DNA from: CAZIRO01 sp964541595
GTDB taxonomy: Bacteria; Acidobacteriota; HRBIN11
Direction: 5' to 3'
NCBI GenBank assembly: GCA_964541595.1
Contig: CAZIRO010000071.1
Location: 1 to 13,023, forward strand
DNA length: 13,023 bases
Shown here: positions 1 through 6,140 of the stretch, piece after piece
Numbering within the stretch: the stretch's first letter is position 1
Layout: each line of letters begins with the position of its first letter
Notes under the pieces: model-generated
What the model was told of the DNA's origin: nothing
The model's input: the letters and a program-made list of their open reading frames with translations, nothing else
Database searches by the model: none
Translations under genes and position numbers: made by a program

Positions 1-187
1 AGGCGTTCAACCCAGTCCTGATCCCGATCACCTGATCCGTTGCGGGCACGAGCGCGGAGTATCCGATATCCCATCGCTCGTTCCGATCCCGGTTGTTCCC
101 CCCTTGTTGCTCCCTGCTTGACCCTGGACCGGGGTCCGGGTTGAACTATTTACCATCCGAATTCGATCCCGGAGACCGAGGTACACC
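1..187. other. Intergenic leader with hairpin, no gene seen
   Basis: No convincing gene lies here. A short open stretch in frame 2 (2-118) could be the tail of an upstream gene but has no recognisable features. GTTCAACCC (5-13) is matched in reverse complement by GGGTTGAAC (138-146). Between them GGACC (126-130) and GGTCC (133-137) form a small hairpin that extends, with one bulge, to ACCC/GGGT. The hairpin lacks a T-tract, so it is not an obvious terminator. CCTGATC at 17-23 and 31-37, with CCGATCA between, echoes the 7-bp periodicity of repeats elsewhere in the window. No confident promoter was found for the gene at 188. Confidence 0.4.
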
Positions 188-571
188 ATGGCCGTTCGAT
201 CTGTATGGCTGAATTTCCTGGCACTTTTTACATCAACGGGGACACTGCTGTGCTGCGCTTTACCGGCAGCACTTGCGACGCTGGCCGGCGGCGCCGCCGT
301 GGGCGCATTGATCACGACGTTTCCCTGGTTGATCCCCCTGTCACGCATGAAGGAATGGATCTTCCTCGTGGCCGGCGTCCTCATCGTCATCAGTGGCATG
401 CTCACACTGCGGCCTCAGGGGAAGATCGCCTGTGCGCTGACGGGTGGTCAGGGATGCGACGTCGCCGGACGGTGGACACGCGCAATGTTCTGGCTCGCCG
501 TGGGGATCTACCTCGTCGGATTTTTCTTTTCATACGCGCTTGTGCCCATTTTGCGATGGTTCGAATCATGA
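188..571 (+). CDS. Small MerT/MerC-like membrane protein with vicinal Cys pair
   Basis: This 127-residue integral membrane protein is probably involved in metal-ion handling or transport in the inner membrane. About four hydrophobic segments are visible: residues 9-35, 38-52, 56-74 and 98-121. A vicinal cysteine pair, Cys22-Cys23, lies within LLCCALPAAL in the first segment, the arrangement of the mercury-transport proteins MerT and MerC. Two more cysteines, Cys82 and Cys90, lie in the loop before the last segment. The start is supported by CGAGG (177-181), six bases upstream of the ATG. The next gene begins 39 bases downstream with its own strong ribosome site and has a similarly placed motif, so the two probably form a pair. 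No MerR, MerP or MerA gene is visible, so mercury specificity is not shown. The family resemblance is recognised from memory of small CC-containing membrane proteins, and the substrate is unknown. Confidence 0.8.
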   Translation: MAVRSVWLNFLALFTSTGTLLCCALPAALATLAGGAAVGALITTFPWLIPLSRMKEWIFLVAGVLIVISGMLTLRPQGKIACALTGGQGCDVAGRWTRAMFWLAVGIYLVGFFFSYALVPILRWFES

Positions 572-597
572 ATGTGCCCGTTCCGATATTCCCGTAC

Positions 598-602
598 AGG
601 AG
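598..602 (+). promoter_or_regulatory. Strong ribosome binding site for the TGA-containing gene
   Basis: AGGAG sits eight bases before the ATG at 611. This is important because that reading frame meets a TGA after 21 codons. A good site here, and none before the alternative TTG at 707, argues that translation is meant to begin at 611 and cross or end at the TGA. Confidence 0.7.
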
Positions 603-610
603 TGGGAACC

Positions 611-901
611 ATGCACCGGCGATCAACCGTACGGCACAGTATCCTGGCCGTCGTATTCGCTTTGCCATGGTGCTGAATCATTCCCGCCGGGCTGTCCATC
701 GTATCGTTGACGGCAGCTGCGGCAGCGCGGGTCTGGATGACCCGCATGGTGTGGTTTCTGTTTCCGGTGTCGATGTTCTTCCTCGGTCACGCATTCTGGC
801 GGATATATGGAAAACGTCAGGGCGCACCGTGGACCCGCTGGATCGTCTGGGTATCCGCGGTTCTCGTGGTGATCCTCTGGTTGCAACGGCTGGGATTATA
901 G
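611..901 (+). CDS. Small membrane protein interrupted by in-frame TGA at codon 22 (Sec candidate or disrupted gene)
   Basis: Starting at the ATG after a strong AGGAG, the frame reads 21 codons, meets TGA at 674-676, then continues for 74 sense codons to a TAG at 899-901. The 96-codon product would have three hydrophobic segments, roughly residues 9-33, 46-65 and 74-92. The text around the TGA is PWC-stop-IIPAGL, which lines up with LLCCALPAAL of the upstream gene. The stop thus occupies the second position of the vicinal Cys pair. The continuation (for example FFLGHAFWRIYGKRQG) looks like an ordinary membrane protein and is not frameshifted. Possible readings are a Cys-selenocysteine protein, a recent TGC/TGT-to-TGA nonsense mutation, a sequencing error, or an internal start at TTG 707 with no ribosome site. 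No selenocysteine machinery lies in the window. Other genes here use TGA as a normal stop, so a changed genetic code is unlikely. Confidence 0.55.
691..714 (+). other. Possible SECIS-like stem-loop after the in-frame TGA
   Basis: GCTGTC (691-696) pairs with GACGGC (709-714), including one G-U pair, around a 12-base loop. An outer CCGC/GCGG stem is possible across an internal loop. The apical loop begins about 20-23 bases after the TGA, within the range expected of bacterial selenocysteine insertion elements. The loop sequence is not a strong match, and such hairpins are common by chance in GC-rich DNA. Confidence 0.2.
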
Positions 902-976
902 ATAGAGCGACGTCGGGTGGGCTTGAACGGAACGCATCTCCTCATTGTATCTTAAGAACGCCGGTTCGAGCGAGCG

Positions 977-1095
977 ATGTGTCTGAGATCCGATCATAAT
1001 TCCACGATTTTCTCATCTGTAGCGGAAATCCGTAAATTCCACAGATCGTTGTCCCTTCAGCATTTCCGGAATTTATGATCGGATCTCAGATGTGT
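977..1095. mobile_element. MITE-like element with inverted ends and 6-bp target duplication
   Basis: The left end CTGAGATCCGATCATAA (983-999) is repeated exactly, inverted, at the right end (1073-1089). Pairing continues after a one-base gap through TTCC/GGAA, giving arms of 21 and 22 bases (983-1003 and 1068-1089). The 107-bp element is bounded on both sides by the same hexamer, ATGTGT (977-982 and 1090-1095), as expected of a target-site duplication. The interior is AT-richer than its surroundings and has a nested ATCTGT/ACAGAT stem (1015-1020, 1041-1046). There is no coding capacity, so it would be a non-autonomous element moved by a transposase encoded elsewhere. The parent family is not identified. 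Bases 902-976, before the element, hold nothing recognisable. Confidence 0.65.
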
Positions 1096-1125
1096 TTGCA
1101 GCGGATATGGTCCGGAACTGCAGCA

Positions 1126-1134
1126 TGGTATAAT
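1126..1134 (+). promoter_or_regulatory. Extended -10 promoter for cupin/aminopeptidase unit
   Basis: TG-G-TATAAT is an extended -10 element with a perfect hexamer at 1129-1134. No good -35 lies at normal spacing, which extended -10 promoters tolerate. Transcription would start near 1141, giving a leader of about 34 bases before the cupin ATG. The MITE-like element ends only 31 bases upstream of this promoter. Confidence 0.6.
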
Positions 1135-1174
1135 GGGAGGTCAGTGCATTTGATAAGCCCATGGAGTCGAAACC

Positions 1175-1549
1175 ATGCCGGTGCGTGATATGATCCTGCA
1201 GACGAACGTGCTCGCGGCGTTTCTGCCGGAGAAGTTTGTACAGAAACGAATCGCGGATTCGGACACGCTGGATGTTCGGCTTATCTGTCTCGATACGGGA
1301 CAGATCTTTCCCGTACACACGCCGGACGCGGATGCCGTGTACATTCTCTGGGAGGGCCGTGCAGATCTGATCATCGGCGAAAAGGAGACCCAGATCGCAA
1401 CGGGCCACATCGTTAGCGTTCCGCGCGGAATGCGACGCGGGTTCCGCGCGCGTGCGAAAACGATCGTATTTGTCATCCACAGTCCTCCCCTTCCGGATTC
1501 GCTCTGGAAGGAACTGGAAACCCGACAGGCAATGGGTGAATTCCCGTAA
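1175..1549 (+). CDS. Small single-domain cupin protein
   Basis: The 124-residue protein has one beta-barrel cupin domain. The first cupin motif is visible around residues 42-68 (GQIFPVHTPDADAVYILWEG) and the second around 78-92 (GHIVSVPRGMRRGF). The usual metal ligands are mostly missing. Only His48 remains of the His-x-His pair, and an arginine stands where the second motif normally has histidine, so a sensing or binding role may be likelier than catalysis. GGAG (1163-1166), eight bases before the ATG, supports the start. The aminopeptidase gene follows 32 bases after the stop, so the two are probably co-transcribed from the promoter at 1126. The last few codons (TRQAMG) are encoded by GACAGGCAATGGG (1524-1536), which matches the end of the intergenic repeat family, so the C-terminus may derive from a repeat fragment. 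Function is not known. Confidence 0.8.
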   Translation: MPVRDMILQTNVLAAFLPEKFVQKRIADSDTLDVRLICLDTGQIFPVHTPDADAVYILWEGRADLIIGEKETQIATGHIVSVPRGMRRGFRARAKTIVFVIHSPPLPDSLWKELETRQAMGEFP

Positions 1550-1581
1550 TCCCACGATTCCGGAATCCGAACCGGCGGATC

Positions 1582-2763
1582 ATGGATAACCTCCAGAGTA
1601 TGGTATTTCGATACGTGGTGCTGGTGATTCTCATGGTGTTCGCAGGGGGATATGGCAGCGCCCGCCCGTATCGTGCCCGTGACCTCGGCATTGTCGTGGG
1701 TATCCTGCCGACCGGTCGGTGGAACGCGATCACGGATGTGGCCGGTGTTGCCGTCGGACACGTAACACTTGTCGAGGGGGACGACGTTCGTACCGGAGTC
1801 ACCGTGATCCTGCCGCATCCGGGTAATGTCTTTCAGGAAAAAGTGCCCGCGGCGGTCGTGATCGGCAACGGATTCGGCAAAATGGTCGGCATCAGCCAGA
1901 TCCAGGAACTCGGCGAGATCGAAACGCCCATTGTGCTGACGAACACGCTGAGCGTTTTCGTCGCTGCGGACGCGCTCATCGACTACATGCTGCATCTGCC
2001 CGGAAATGAAACCGTCCGATCGATCAATCCCGTGGTTGCCGAATGCAATGACGGCTGGTTGAACAACATTCGCAAACGTGTAGTACGCGCCTCGCACGTG
2101 GTCGAAGCCATTCGTCGTGCCCGCACCGGTCCGGTGGAAGAAGGTGCGGTTGGCGCGGGCACCGGCATGATGGCACTCGGATGGAAGGGTGGGATCGGGA
2201 CCGCTTCACGAAAGCTCCCCGTGGCACTTGGCGGATGGACCGTCGGTGTACTCGTGCTGGCGAATTACGGTGGTATGCTCGTTGTGGACGGTGTTCCGGT
2301 CAATCAGTCGTGGGGCCGTATCCCCTGGCGGGAGACGCTACGGCGTGATCAGGGTGGGTCCGCGATCATCGTGATCGCCACGGACGCGCCCCTTCATCCG
2401 AACGAACTGCGCCGTCTGGCACGCCGGGGGTTTCACGGTCTCGCGCGTACGGGCAGCATCATGAGCCATGGCAGTGGCGATTATGCGATTGCATTCAGTA
2501 CGCATCCGGACGTCCGGCGCCGGTCGGATCGGTCCTCAAAACCCGTGGCGACCGTCCGGCATGCGGATTTAAATCCCCTGTTTCAGGCGGTTGTCGAAGC
2601 CACGGAAGAGGCAGTATACAATGCCCTCCTGCGTGCAGACACCGTCATCGGCTACCGGCGTCGCCAGGGTGAAGCGTTACCCATCGACCGTCTGATCGAG
2701 CTCGGACGTGCCATGGGCCGCCCGTGGCACATGCCGCGTACCTCTGACGCATCTGCTCCGTAA
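1582..2763 (+). CDS. P1 family (DmpA/BapA-type, S58) aminopeptidase
   Basis: This 393-residue protein belongs to the autoprocessing N-terminal-nucleophile peptidases that include L-aminopeptidase/D-amidase DmpA and beta-aminopeptidase BapA. They remove N-terminal L-, D- or beta-residues from small peptides. Family blocks are visible in order: GRWNAITDVAGVAVGH (45-60), GNGFGK (95-100), GAGTGMMALGWKGGIG (191-206), LVLANYGG (224-231), GGSAIIVIATDAPL (258-271) and ARTGSIMSHGSGDYAIAFST (288-307). By homology with DmpA, the chain would cut itself between Gly259 and Ser260 to expose Ser260 as the nucleophile. A hydrophobic stretch at residues 9-27 ending in SA looks like a signal peptide, so the enzyme is probably exported. 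The ribosome site is weak, and Met7 is an alternative start. It follows the cupin gene by 32 bases. The length is typical of the family. The preferred substrate cannot be read from the sequence. Confidence 0.88.
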   Translation: MDNLQSMVFRYVVLVILMVFAGGYGSARPYRARDLGIVVGILPTGRWNAITDVAGVAVGHVTLVEGDDVRTGVTVILPHPGNVFQEKVPAAVVIGNGFGKMVGISQIQELGEIETPIVLTNTLSVFVAADALIDYMLHLPGNETVRSINPVVAECNDGWLNNIRKRVVRASHVVEAIRRARTGPVEEGAVGAGTGMMALGWKGGIGTASRKLPVALGGWTVGVLVLANYGGMLVVDGVPVNQSWGRIPWRETLRRDQGGSAIIVIATDAPLHPNELRRLARRGFHGLARTGSIMSHGSGDYAIAFSTHPDVRRRSDRSSKPVATVRHADLNPLFQAVVEATEEAVYNALLRADTVIGYRRRQGEALPIDRLIELGRAMGRPWHMPRTSDASAP

Positions 2764-2766
2764 GCA

Positions 2767-2780
2767 CTGTCCCCCGACAG
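2767..2780. terminator. Small hairpin between convergent genes
   Basis: CTGTC and GACAG pair around a CCCC loop in the 23-bp gap between the aminopeptidase stop and the malate dehydrogenase stop. It could help end transcription from both sides. There is no T-tract and the stem is only five base pairs, so this is weak. Confidence 0.25.
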
Positions 2781-2786
2781 GATGGT

Positions 2787-3719
2787 TCATAACAGTTGCT
2801 GAAGTTGTTCAATGAGTCGTTGAACGGATGCGATCGAACGGTCGAGCGCTTCCCGTTCTTCCGGAAGCAGTTCGATTTCAAACACACGTTCCACACCGAC
2901 AGCACCGAGTACCGCGGGAACACCGAGATAAATGTCGTGGGCACCGTATTCGCCCTCGCAGTATACGGAACATGGCAGGATCTTGTGTTTGTCCTTCAGG
3001 ATTGCCTCGACCATTTCCAGGATGGACGCTGCCGGTGCATAAAACGCGCTACCGGTTTTCAGCAGTTGTACGATTTCACCTCCACCGCGCCGCGTGCGTT
3101 CGACCAGCGCCTCGATCCGGGATTTCGGCAACAGATCGGTCAGCGGCACGCCCGCAACTGTGGAGTACCGGGGTAGTGGCACCATCTCATCGCCGTGTCC
3201 CCCGAGCACGAAGGCGTGGACGTTTTCCACGGACACCCCGAGTTCCATTGCGATAAACGTGCGAAATCGGGCGGAATCCAGGACGCCGGCCATACCGATG
3301 ACCCGCTGTTTCGGGAACCCGCTCAGACGATACGCCAGATAGGCCATTGCATCCAGTGGATTGGTGACCACAATAAGAATGGCGTTCGGCGAGTGCTGAA
3401 CGACTTTCTCGACCACATCCTTGACGATCCGGGCATTTGTACCGAGCAGATCGGCGCGGCTCATGCCCGGTTTTCGCGGGACGCCGGCCGTAATAATGAC
3501 AATATCGGAGTTCGCTGTCTCTTCATATCCGTTGGTTCCGATAACGCGGTTATCGAACCGCAGGATCGGCGCAGCCTCCTGCAGATCCAGGGCTTTCCCC
3601 TGCGGAAGACCTTCCACGATATCCACCATGACCACGTCTGCAAGACCGCGCTCCGCAATGAGATGTGCGGTCGTTGCGCCGACGTGACCGGCACCGATGA
3701 CGGAGACTTTTTTTCGCAT
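2787..3719 (-). CDS. mdh: Malate dehydrogenase, LDH-like type
   Basis: This 310-residue cytoplasmic enzyme interconverts malate and oxaloacetate with NAD in the TCA cycle. The N-terminal Rossmann motif GAGHVG is at residues 9-14, with Asp33 positioned to bind the NAD ribose. The active-site loop reads AGVPRKPGMSR (78-88). Arg82 in the substrate-specificity position marks it as malate rather than lactate dehydrogenase. Asn120 (VVTNPLD), Asp148 and Arg151 (DSARFR), and the catalytic His175 (GGHGDEM) are present. Length and layout fit the tetrameric LDH-like MDH group found in many bacteria. AAGGAG about nine bases before the ATG supports the start. It begins 27 bases after the stop of the OPT transporter gene and so is probably its downstream operon partner. 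No other TCA genes are nearby. Confidence 0.95.
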   Translation of the reverse strand: MRKKVSVIGAGHVGATTAHLIAERGLADVVMVDIVEGLPQGKALDLQEAAPILRFDNRVIGTNGYEETANSDIVIITAGVPRKPGMSRADLLGTNARIVKDVVEKVVQHSPNAILIVVTNPLDAMAYLAYRLSGFPKQRVIGMAGVLDSARFRTFIAMELGVSVENVHAFVLGGHGDEMVPLPRYSTVAGVPLTDLLPKSRIEALVERTRRGGGEIVQLLKTGSAFYAPAASILEMVEAILKDKHKILPCSVYCEGEYGAHDIYLGVPAVLGAVGVERVFEIELLPEEREALDRSIASVQRLIEQLQQLL

Positions 3720-3746
3720 GATGGCCTTCTCCTTGCGGACTTCGGA

Positions 3747-5717
3747 TTACACTGATGGTTCCGATCCGTGCGGACCGCTGCGTACGGCCCGTAGCGGCGG
3801 CGCAATCAACGCGACTGCGGCGATCACGAACACCACAAGTCCGAGCAGGCTCATGATGGTCGGGGATACGGGAGGTTTGGGAAGTTGCAGGCCGCCGATA
3901 AACAGGAACGCCAGTACGATCGAGGTAATGGACTCGCCGGCAATCAAACCGGATGCAACGAGTGTCCCCACGTTTTCCACACGTTCTCTTTCAGTCGCCT
4001 GTAACCGACGCCGGCGCACGATGGCATCCATCACCGCGCGAATGACCCCTCCCAGGAAGATCGCCGCAGTGGAATAAAACGGCAGATACATGCCGACCGC
4101 GATGATCATCACGGAATGAACGCCCATCAGAATGAGTGCAAAGGCCAGGATTCCCCCGATGATCACCAGTGGCCAGGCCATTTCACCGCCCATAATGCCC
4201 TGCGACATCATGGCCATCAACCCGGCCTGCGGGGCGGGCAGGGCCTCAGAACCGATCGTATACGTTCGATGCAACACGATGAGCGGGTAAGTCAGCACGA
4301 GGGAAGCAATGATCACACCGGCGATCTCGGCGATCTGCATGCGACTGGGGGTGCCGCCGAGGAGTTGACCGACTTTCAGGTCCTGCATCATGTCGCCCGC
4401 AATGCCCATCGCACAGCAGATGACCGCTGCGACCCCGAGGACGGCAAGAACCCCACGGTCACCGGTAATCCCGATCCCGACGAGAATGAGTGCTGCGATC
4501 AGCAATGTGGACAGCGTCAGTCCAGAGATCGGATTGTTCGAGCTGCCGATCAGTCCGACCAGAGATCCGGCGACCGCCGCGAACAGGAACCCGGCAACGA
4601 GCAACAGGCCGGTCGTCACCAGTGTGCCGGACACACTGCGGGTGAAGTACCAGTACAGCGCGCCCACCGGAATGGCGAGCCCCAAAATCCCGAGCAATAC
4701 CGCACCCATCGGGAGATCCCGCTCCGTACGGGGGACTGTTTCATCTTCTACCCGTGCGCGGCCGGTCACGATGCGTACGAGATCTTCCACCGCATGAACG
4801 AACGCGGATTTCAACGGTCCGGCCATGCGCGATAGCGTATACAGGGCCGCAACGATCATCGCCCCGACCGCCAGAGGACGCACCTGACGGAGCCATACAA
4901 CGGTCGCCAGTTCACTCCACGAACGGTGCATTGCGGCTGCACCCAGATGCGGACCGGCAAAGAGCAGCACCGGGACGAGTAACCCCCACGCGAGTAAACC
5001 GCCGGTAAACACAAGTGCCGCCAGTCGCCAGCCGATGATGTACCCCACACCAAGCAACATTGGCGATGCCGACGGGGTCATCCAGGGAATACCGCCCCCG
5101 TGCTGAATCTCCGGGTTGATCGGAGACGGATACCGTTGTCCGAAGGGAATAAATCCCGTCAGGTGTTCCTTGACGATCTTGATGCCGATGTCGTTTTTAA
5201 ACAGTTCAATGATCGCGCTCAGTCCCATGGCACCGAACACATAACCGGCGCCAGTCTGTCCTGCCTGACCGGCTTTCGTCAGTTCCGCACAGGCGACACT
5301 TTCCGGGAACGGCAGTTCCGGATCGTTCACGAGTACCCGCCGGAGAAACGTCACAAACAACACGCCCAGTGTGCCGCCGGCGAGCATGATGAGAGTACTT
5401 TCCCAGTAGTTGAATTCCGTCCACACCCCGGTGATGACAAACGCCGGAATCGTGAATATCGCACCGGCCACCAGGGCTTCCCCGACAGATGCTGTCGTAC
5501 GGGTGATGTTCTGTTCCAGTACACCGCCCCCGAGCGGCCGCAACAGCGCCAGCGCCATGACCGTTGCCGGAAACGTAGCGGCCACGGTCAGTCCGGCTTT
5601 CATGCCGACATAGGCGTTTGCCGCACCCAGGATGATCGCCAGGATCACCCCGAAAAACAGGGCACGAACCGTCAGTTCCCGTTCGCCACCATTCGGATGT
5701 TCCGGTCGATACGCCAT
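3747..5717 (-). CDS. OPT family oligopeptide transporter
   Basis: This 656-residue polytopic inner-membrane protein of the oligopeptide transporter (OPT) family imports small peptides by ion coupling in characterised members. Most of its length is hydrophobic, with roughly 14-16 membrane spans. Family blocks include GAANAYVGMKAGLTVAATFP (31-50), NITRTTASVGEALVAG (70-85), FPESVACAELTKAG (137-150) and GSSNNPISGLTLSTL (391-405). The sequence type is that of the bacterial branch (Opp1-like), not of the fungal/plant or yellow-stripe iron-siderophore branches. A very strong AGGAGGAGGGGG directly before the ATG fixes the start. It heads a two-gene unit with mdh and is preceded by a plausible promoter at 5829-5858. 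The substrate could be peptides or a metal chelate. The nearby exported aminopeptidase and D-aminoacylase-like enzyme favour peptides, by inference. Confidence 0.93.
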   Translation of the reverse strand: MAYRPEHPNGGERELTVRALFFGVILAIILGAANAYVGMKAGLTVAATFPATVMALALLRPLGGGVLEQNITRTTASVGEALVAGAIFTIPAFVITGVWTEFNYWESTLIMLAGGTLGVLFVTFLRRVLVNDPELPFPESVACAELTKAGQAGQTGAGYVFGAMGLSAIIELFKNDIGIKIVKEHLTGFIPFGQRYPSPINPEIQHGGGIPWMTPSASPMLLGVGYIIGWRLAALVFTGGLLAWGLLVPVLLFAGPHLGAAAMHRSWSELATVVWLRQVRPLAVGAMIVAALYTLSRMAGPLKSAFVHAVEDLVRIVTGRARVEDETVPRTERDLPMGAVLLGILGLAIPVGALYWYFTRSVSGTLVTTGLLLVAGFLFAAVAGSLVGLIGSSNNPISGLTLSTLLIAALILVGIGITGDRGVLAVLGVAAVICCAMGIAGDMMQDLKVGQLLGGTPSRMQIAEIAGVIIASLVLTYPLIVLHRTYTIGSEALPAPQAGLMAMMSQGIMGGEMAWPLVIIGGILAFALILMGVHSVMIIAVGMYLPFYSTAAIFLGGVIRAVMDAIVRRRRLQATERERVENVGTLVASGLIAGESITSIVLAFLFIGGLQLPKPPVSPTIMSLLGLVVFVIAAVALIAPPLRAVRSGPHGSEPSV

Positions 5718-5828
5718 CCCCCTCCTCCTGGAAGATGTTCCCCGTTCCTGCGTTACCCGGAAAGGTCTGCCACACCATCCGCACGCAGGATACGGGGATC
5801 GGCCCCGGTCGATGAGGACCGCCTTTTA

Positions 5829-5858
5829 AACATACCATACCGGATGTCTATTCGGCAA
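5829..5858 (-). promoter_or_regulatory. Promoter for OPT transporter/mdh operon
   Basis: On the minus strand TTGCCG (5858-5853) and TATGTT (5834-5829) are separated by 18 bases. Transcription would start near 5820 and run about 100 bases before the OPT start codon. Repeat copy A begins 14 bases upstream of the -35 element. Confidence 0.45.
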
Positions 5859-5872
5859 TTTGGGGGAATTGG

Positions 5873-6037
5873 GATCGGGACAGGCAATGGGACATGAGAA
5901 CCACAGGATCCACCAGTGTGCCGGTGGCCACCGGTCTCAGGTCTCAGGTCCCGGGTGTCCAGTGTCAGCGCATACTGGACGATGGGGTATCGCGGGGTTC
6001 ATTGGGATACCCCCCTGTCCCATTGCCTGTCTCGATC
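5873..6037 (+). repeat. Dispersed repeat copy A (inverted ends, heptamer core)
   Basis: The left end ATCGGGACAGGCAATGGGAC (5874-5893) and right end GTCCCATTGCCTGTCTCGAT (6017-6036) are inverted copies of each other with one mismatch. Inside are five tandem 7-bp units (5934-5968) such as GTCTCAG, GTCCCGG and GTGTCCA. A conserved block follows at 5984-6013. Copy C (11686-11847, opposite strand) has the same order of parts. The two share an exact 19-mer (5941-5959 with 11761-11779) and 27 of 30 bases in the conserved block (5984-6013 with 11707-11736). It fills the space between the divergent OPT and DUF2851 genes. The rest of the 5718-6140 gap holds the OPT promoter and a leader with no other recognised feature. 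Confidence 0.8.
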
Positions 6038-6140
6038 TCAATATTCTCCTGAACCCGGCACGGTTCATGTCGACAGTAGATTCCGGAGTTTCAACGGCGG
6101 GGGTTTCATCTGTCGATATGATTGCGTGCAAGGGGGATCG

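Noticed and set aside
707..901. Independent small gene starting at TTG 707
   Set aside because: There is no ribosome site before 707, and the strong site at 598 feeds the same frame from 611. The 74 codons after the TGA are better treated as part of the 611 frame.
205..999. Long plus-strand frame (264 codons) overlapping both small membrane genes
   Set aside because: It is Arg/His/Pro-rich with no hydrophobic or domain pattern, overlaps two better-supported genes with ribosome sites, and runs through the left arm of the MITE-like element.
983..1089. The long hairpin as an intrinsic terminator of the small membrane genes
   Set aside because: There is no T-tract, the arms are 64 bases apart, and flanking direct repeats fit insertion better.
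1141..2097. 318-codon minus-strand frame opposite the cupin and aminopeptidase
   Set aside because: It lacks a ribosome site and protein-like features, and it crosses two well-supported genes.
4116..5897. Plus-strand frames opposite the OPT transporter (4116-4835, 5100-5897)
   Set aside because: They are antisense shadows rich in Gln, His and Arg, while the opposite strand encodes a textbook OPT protein.
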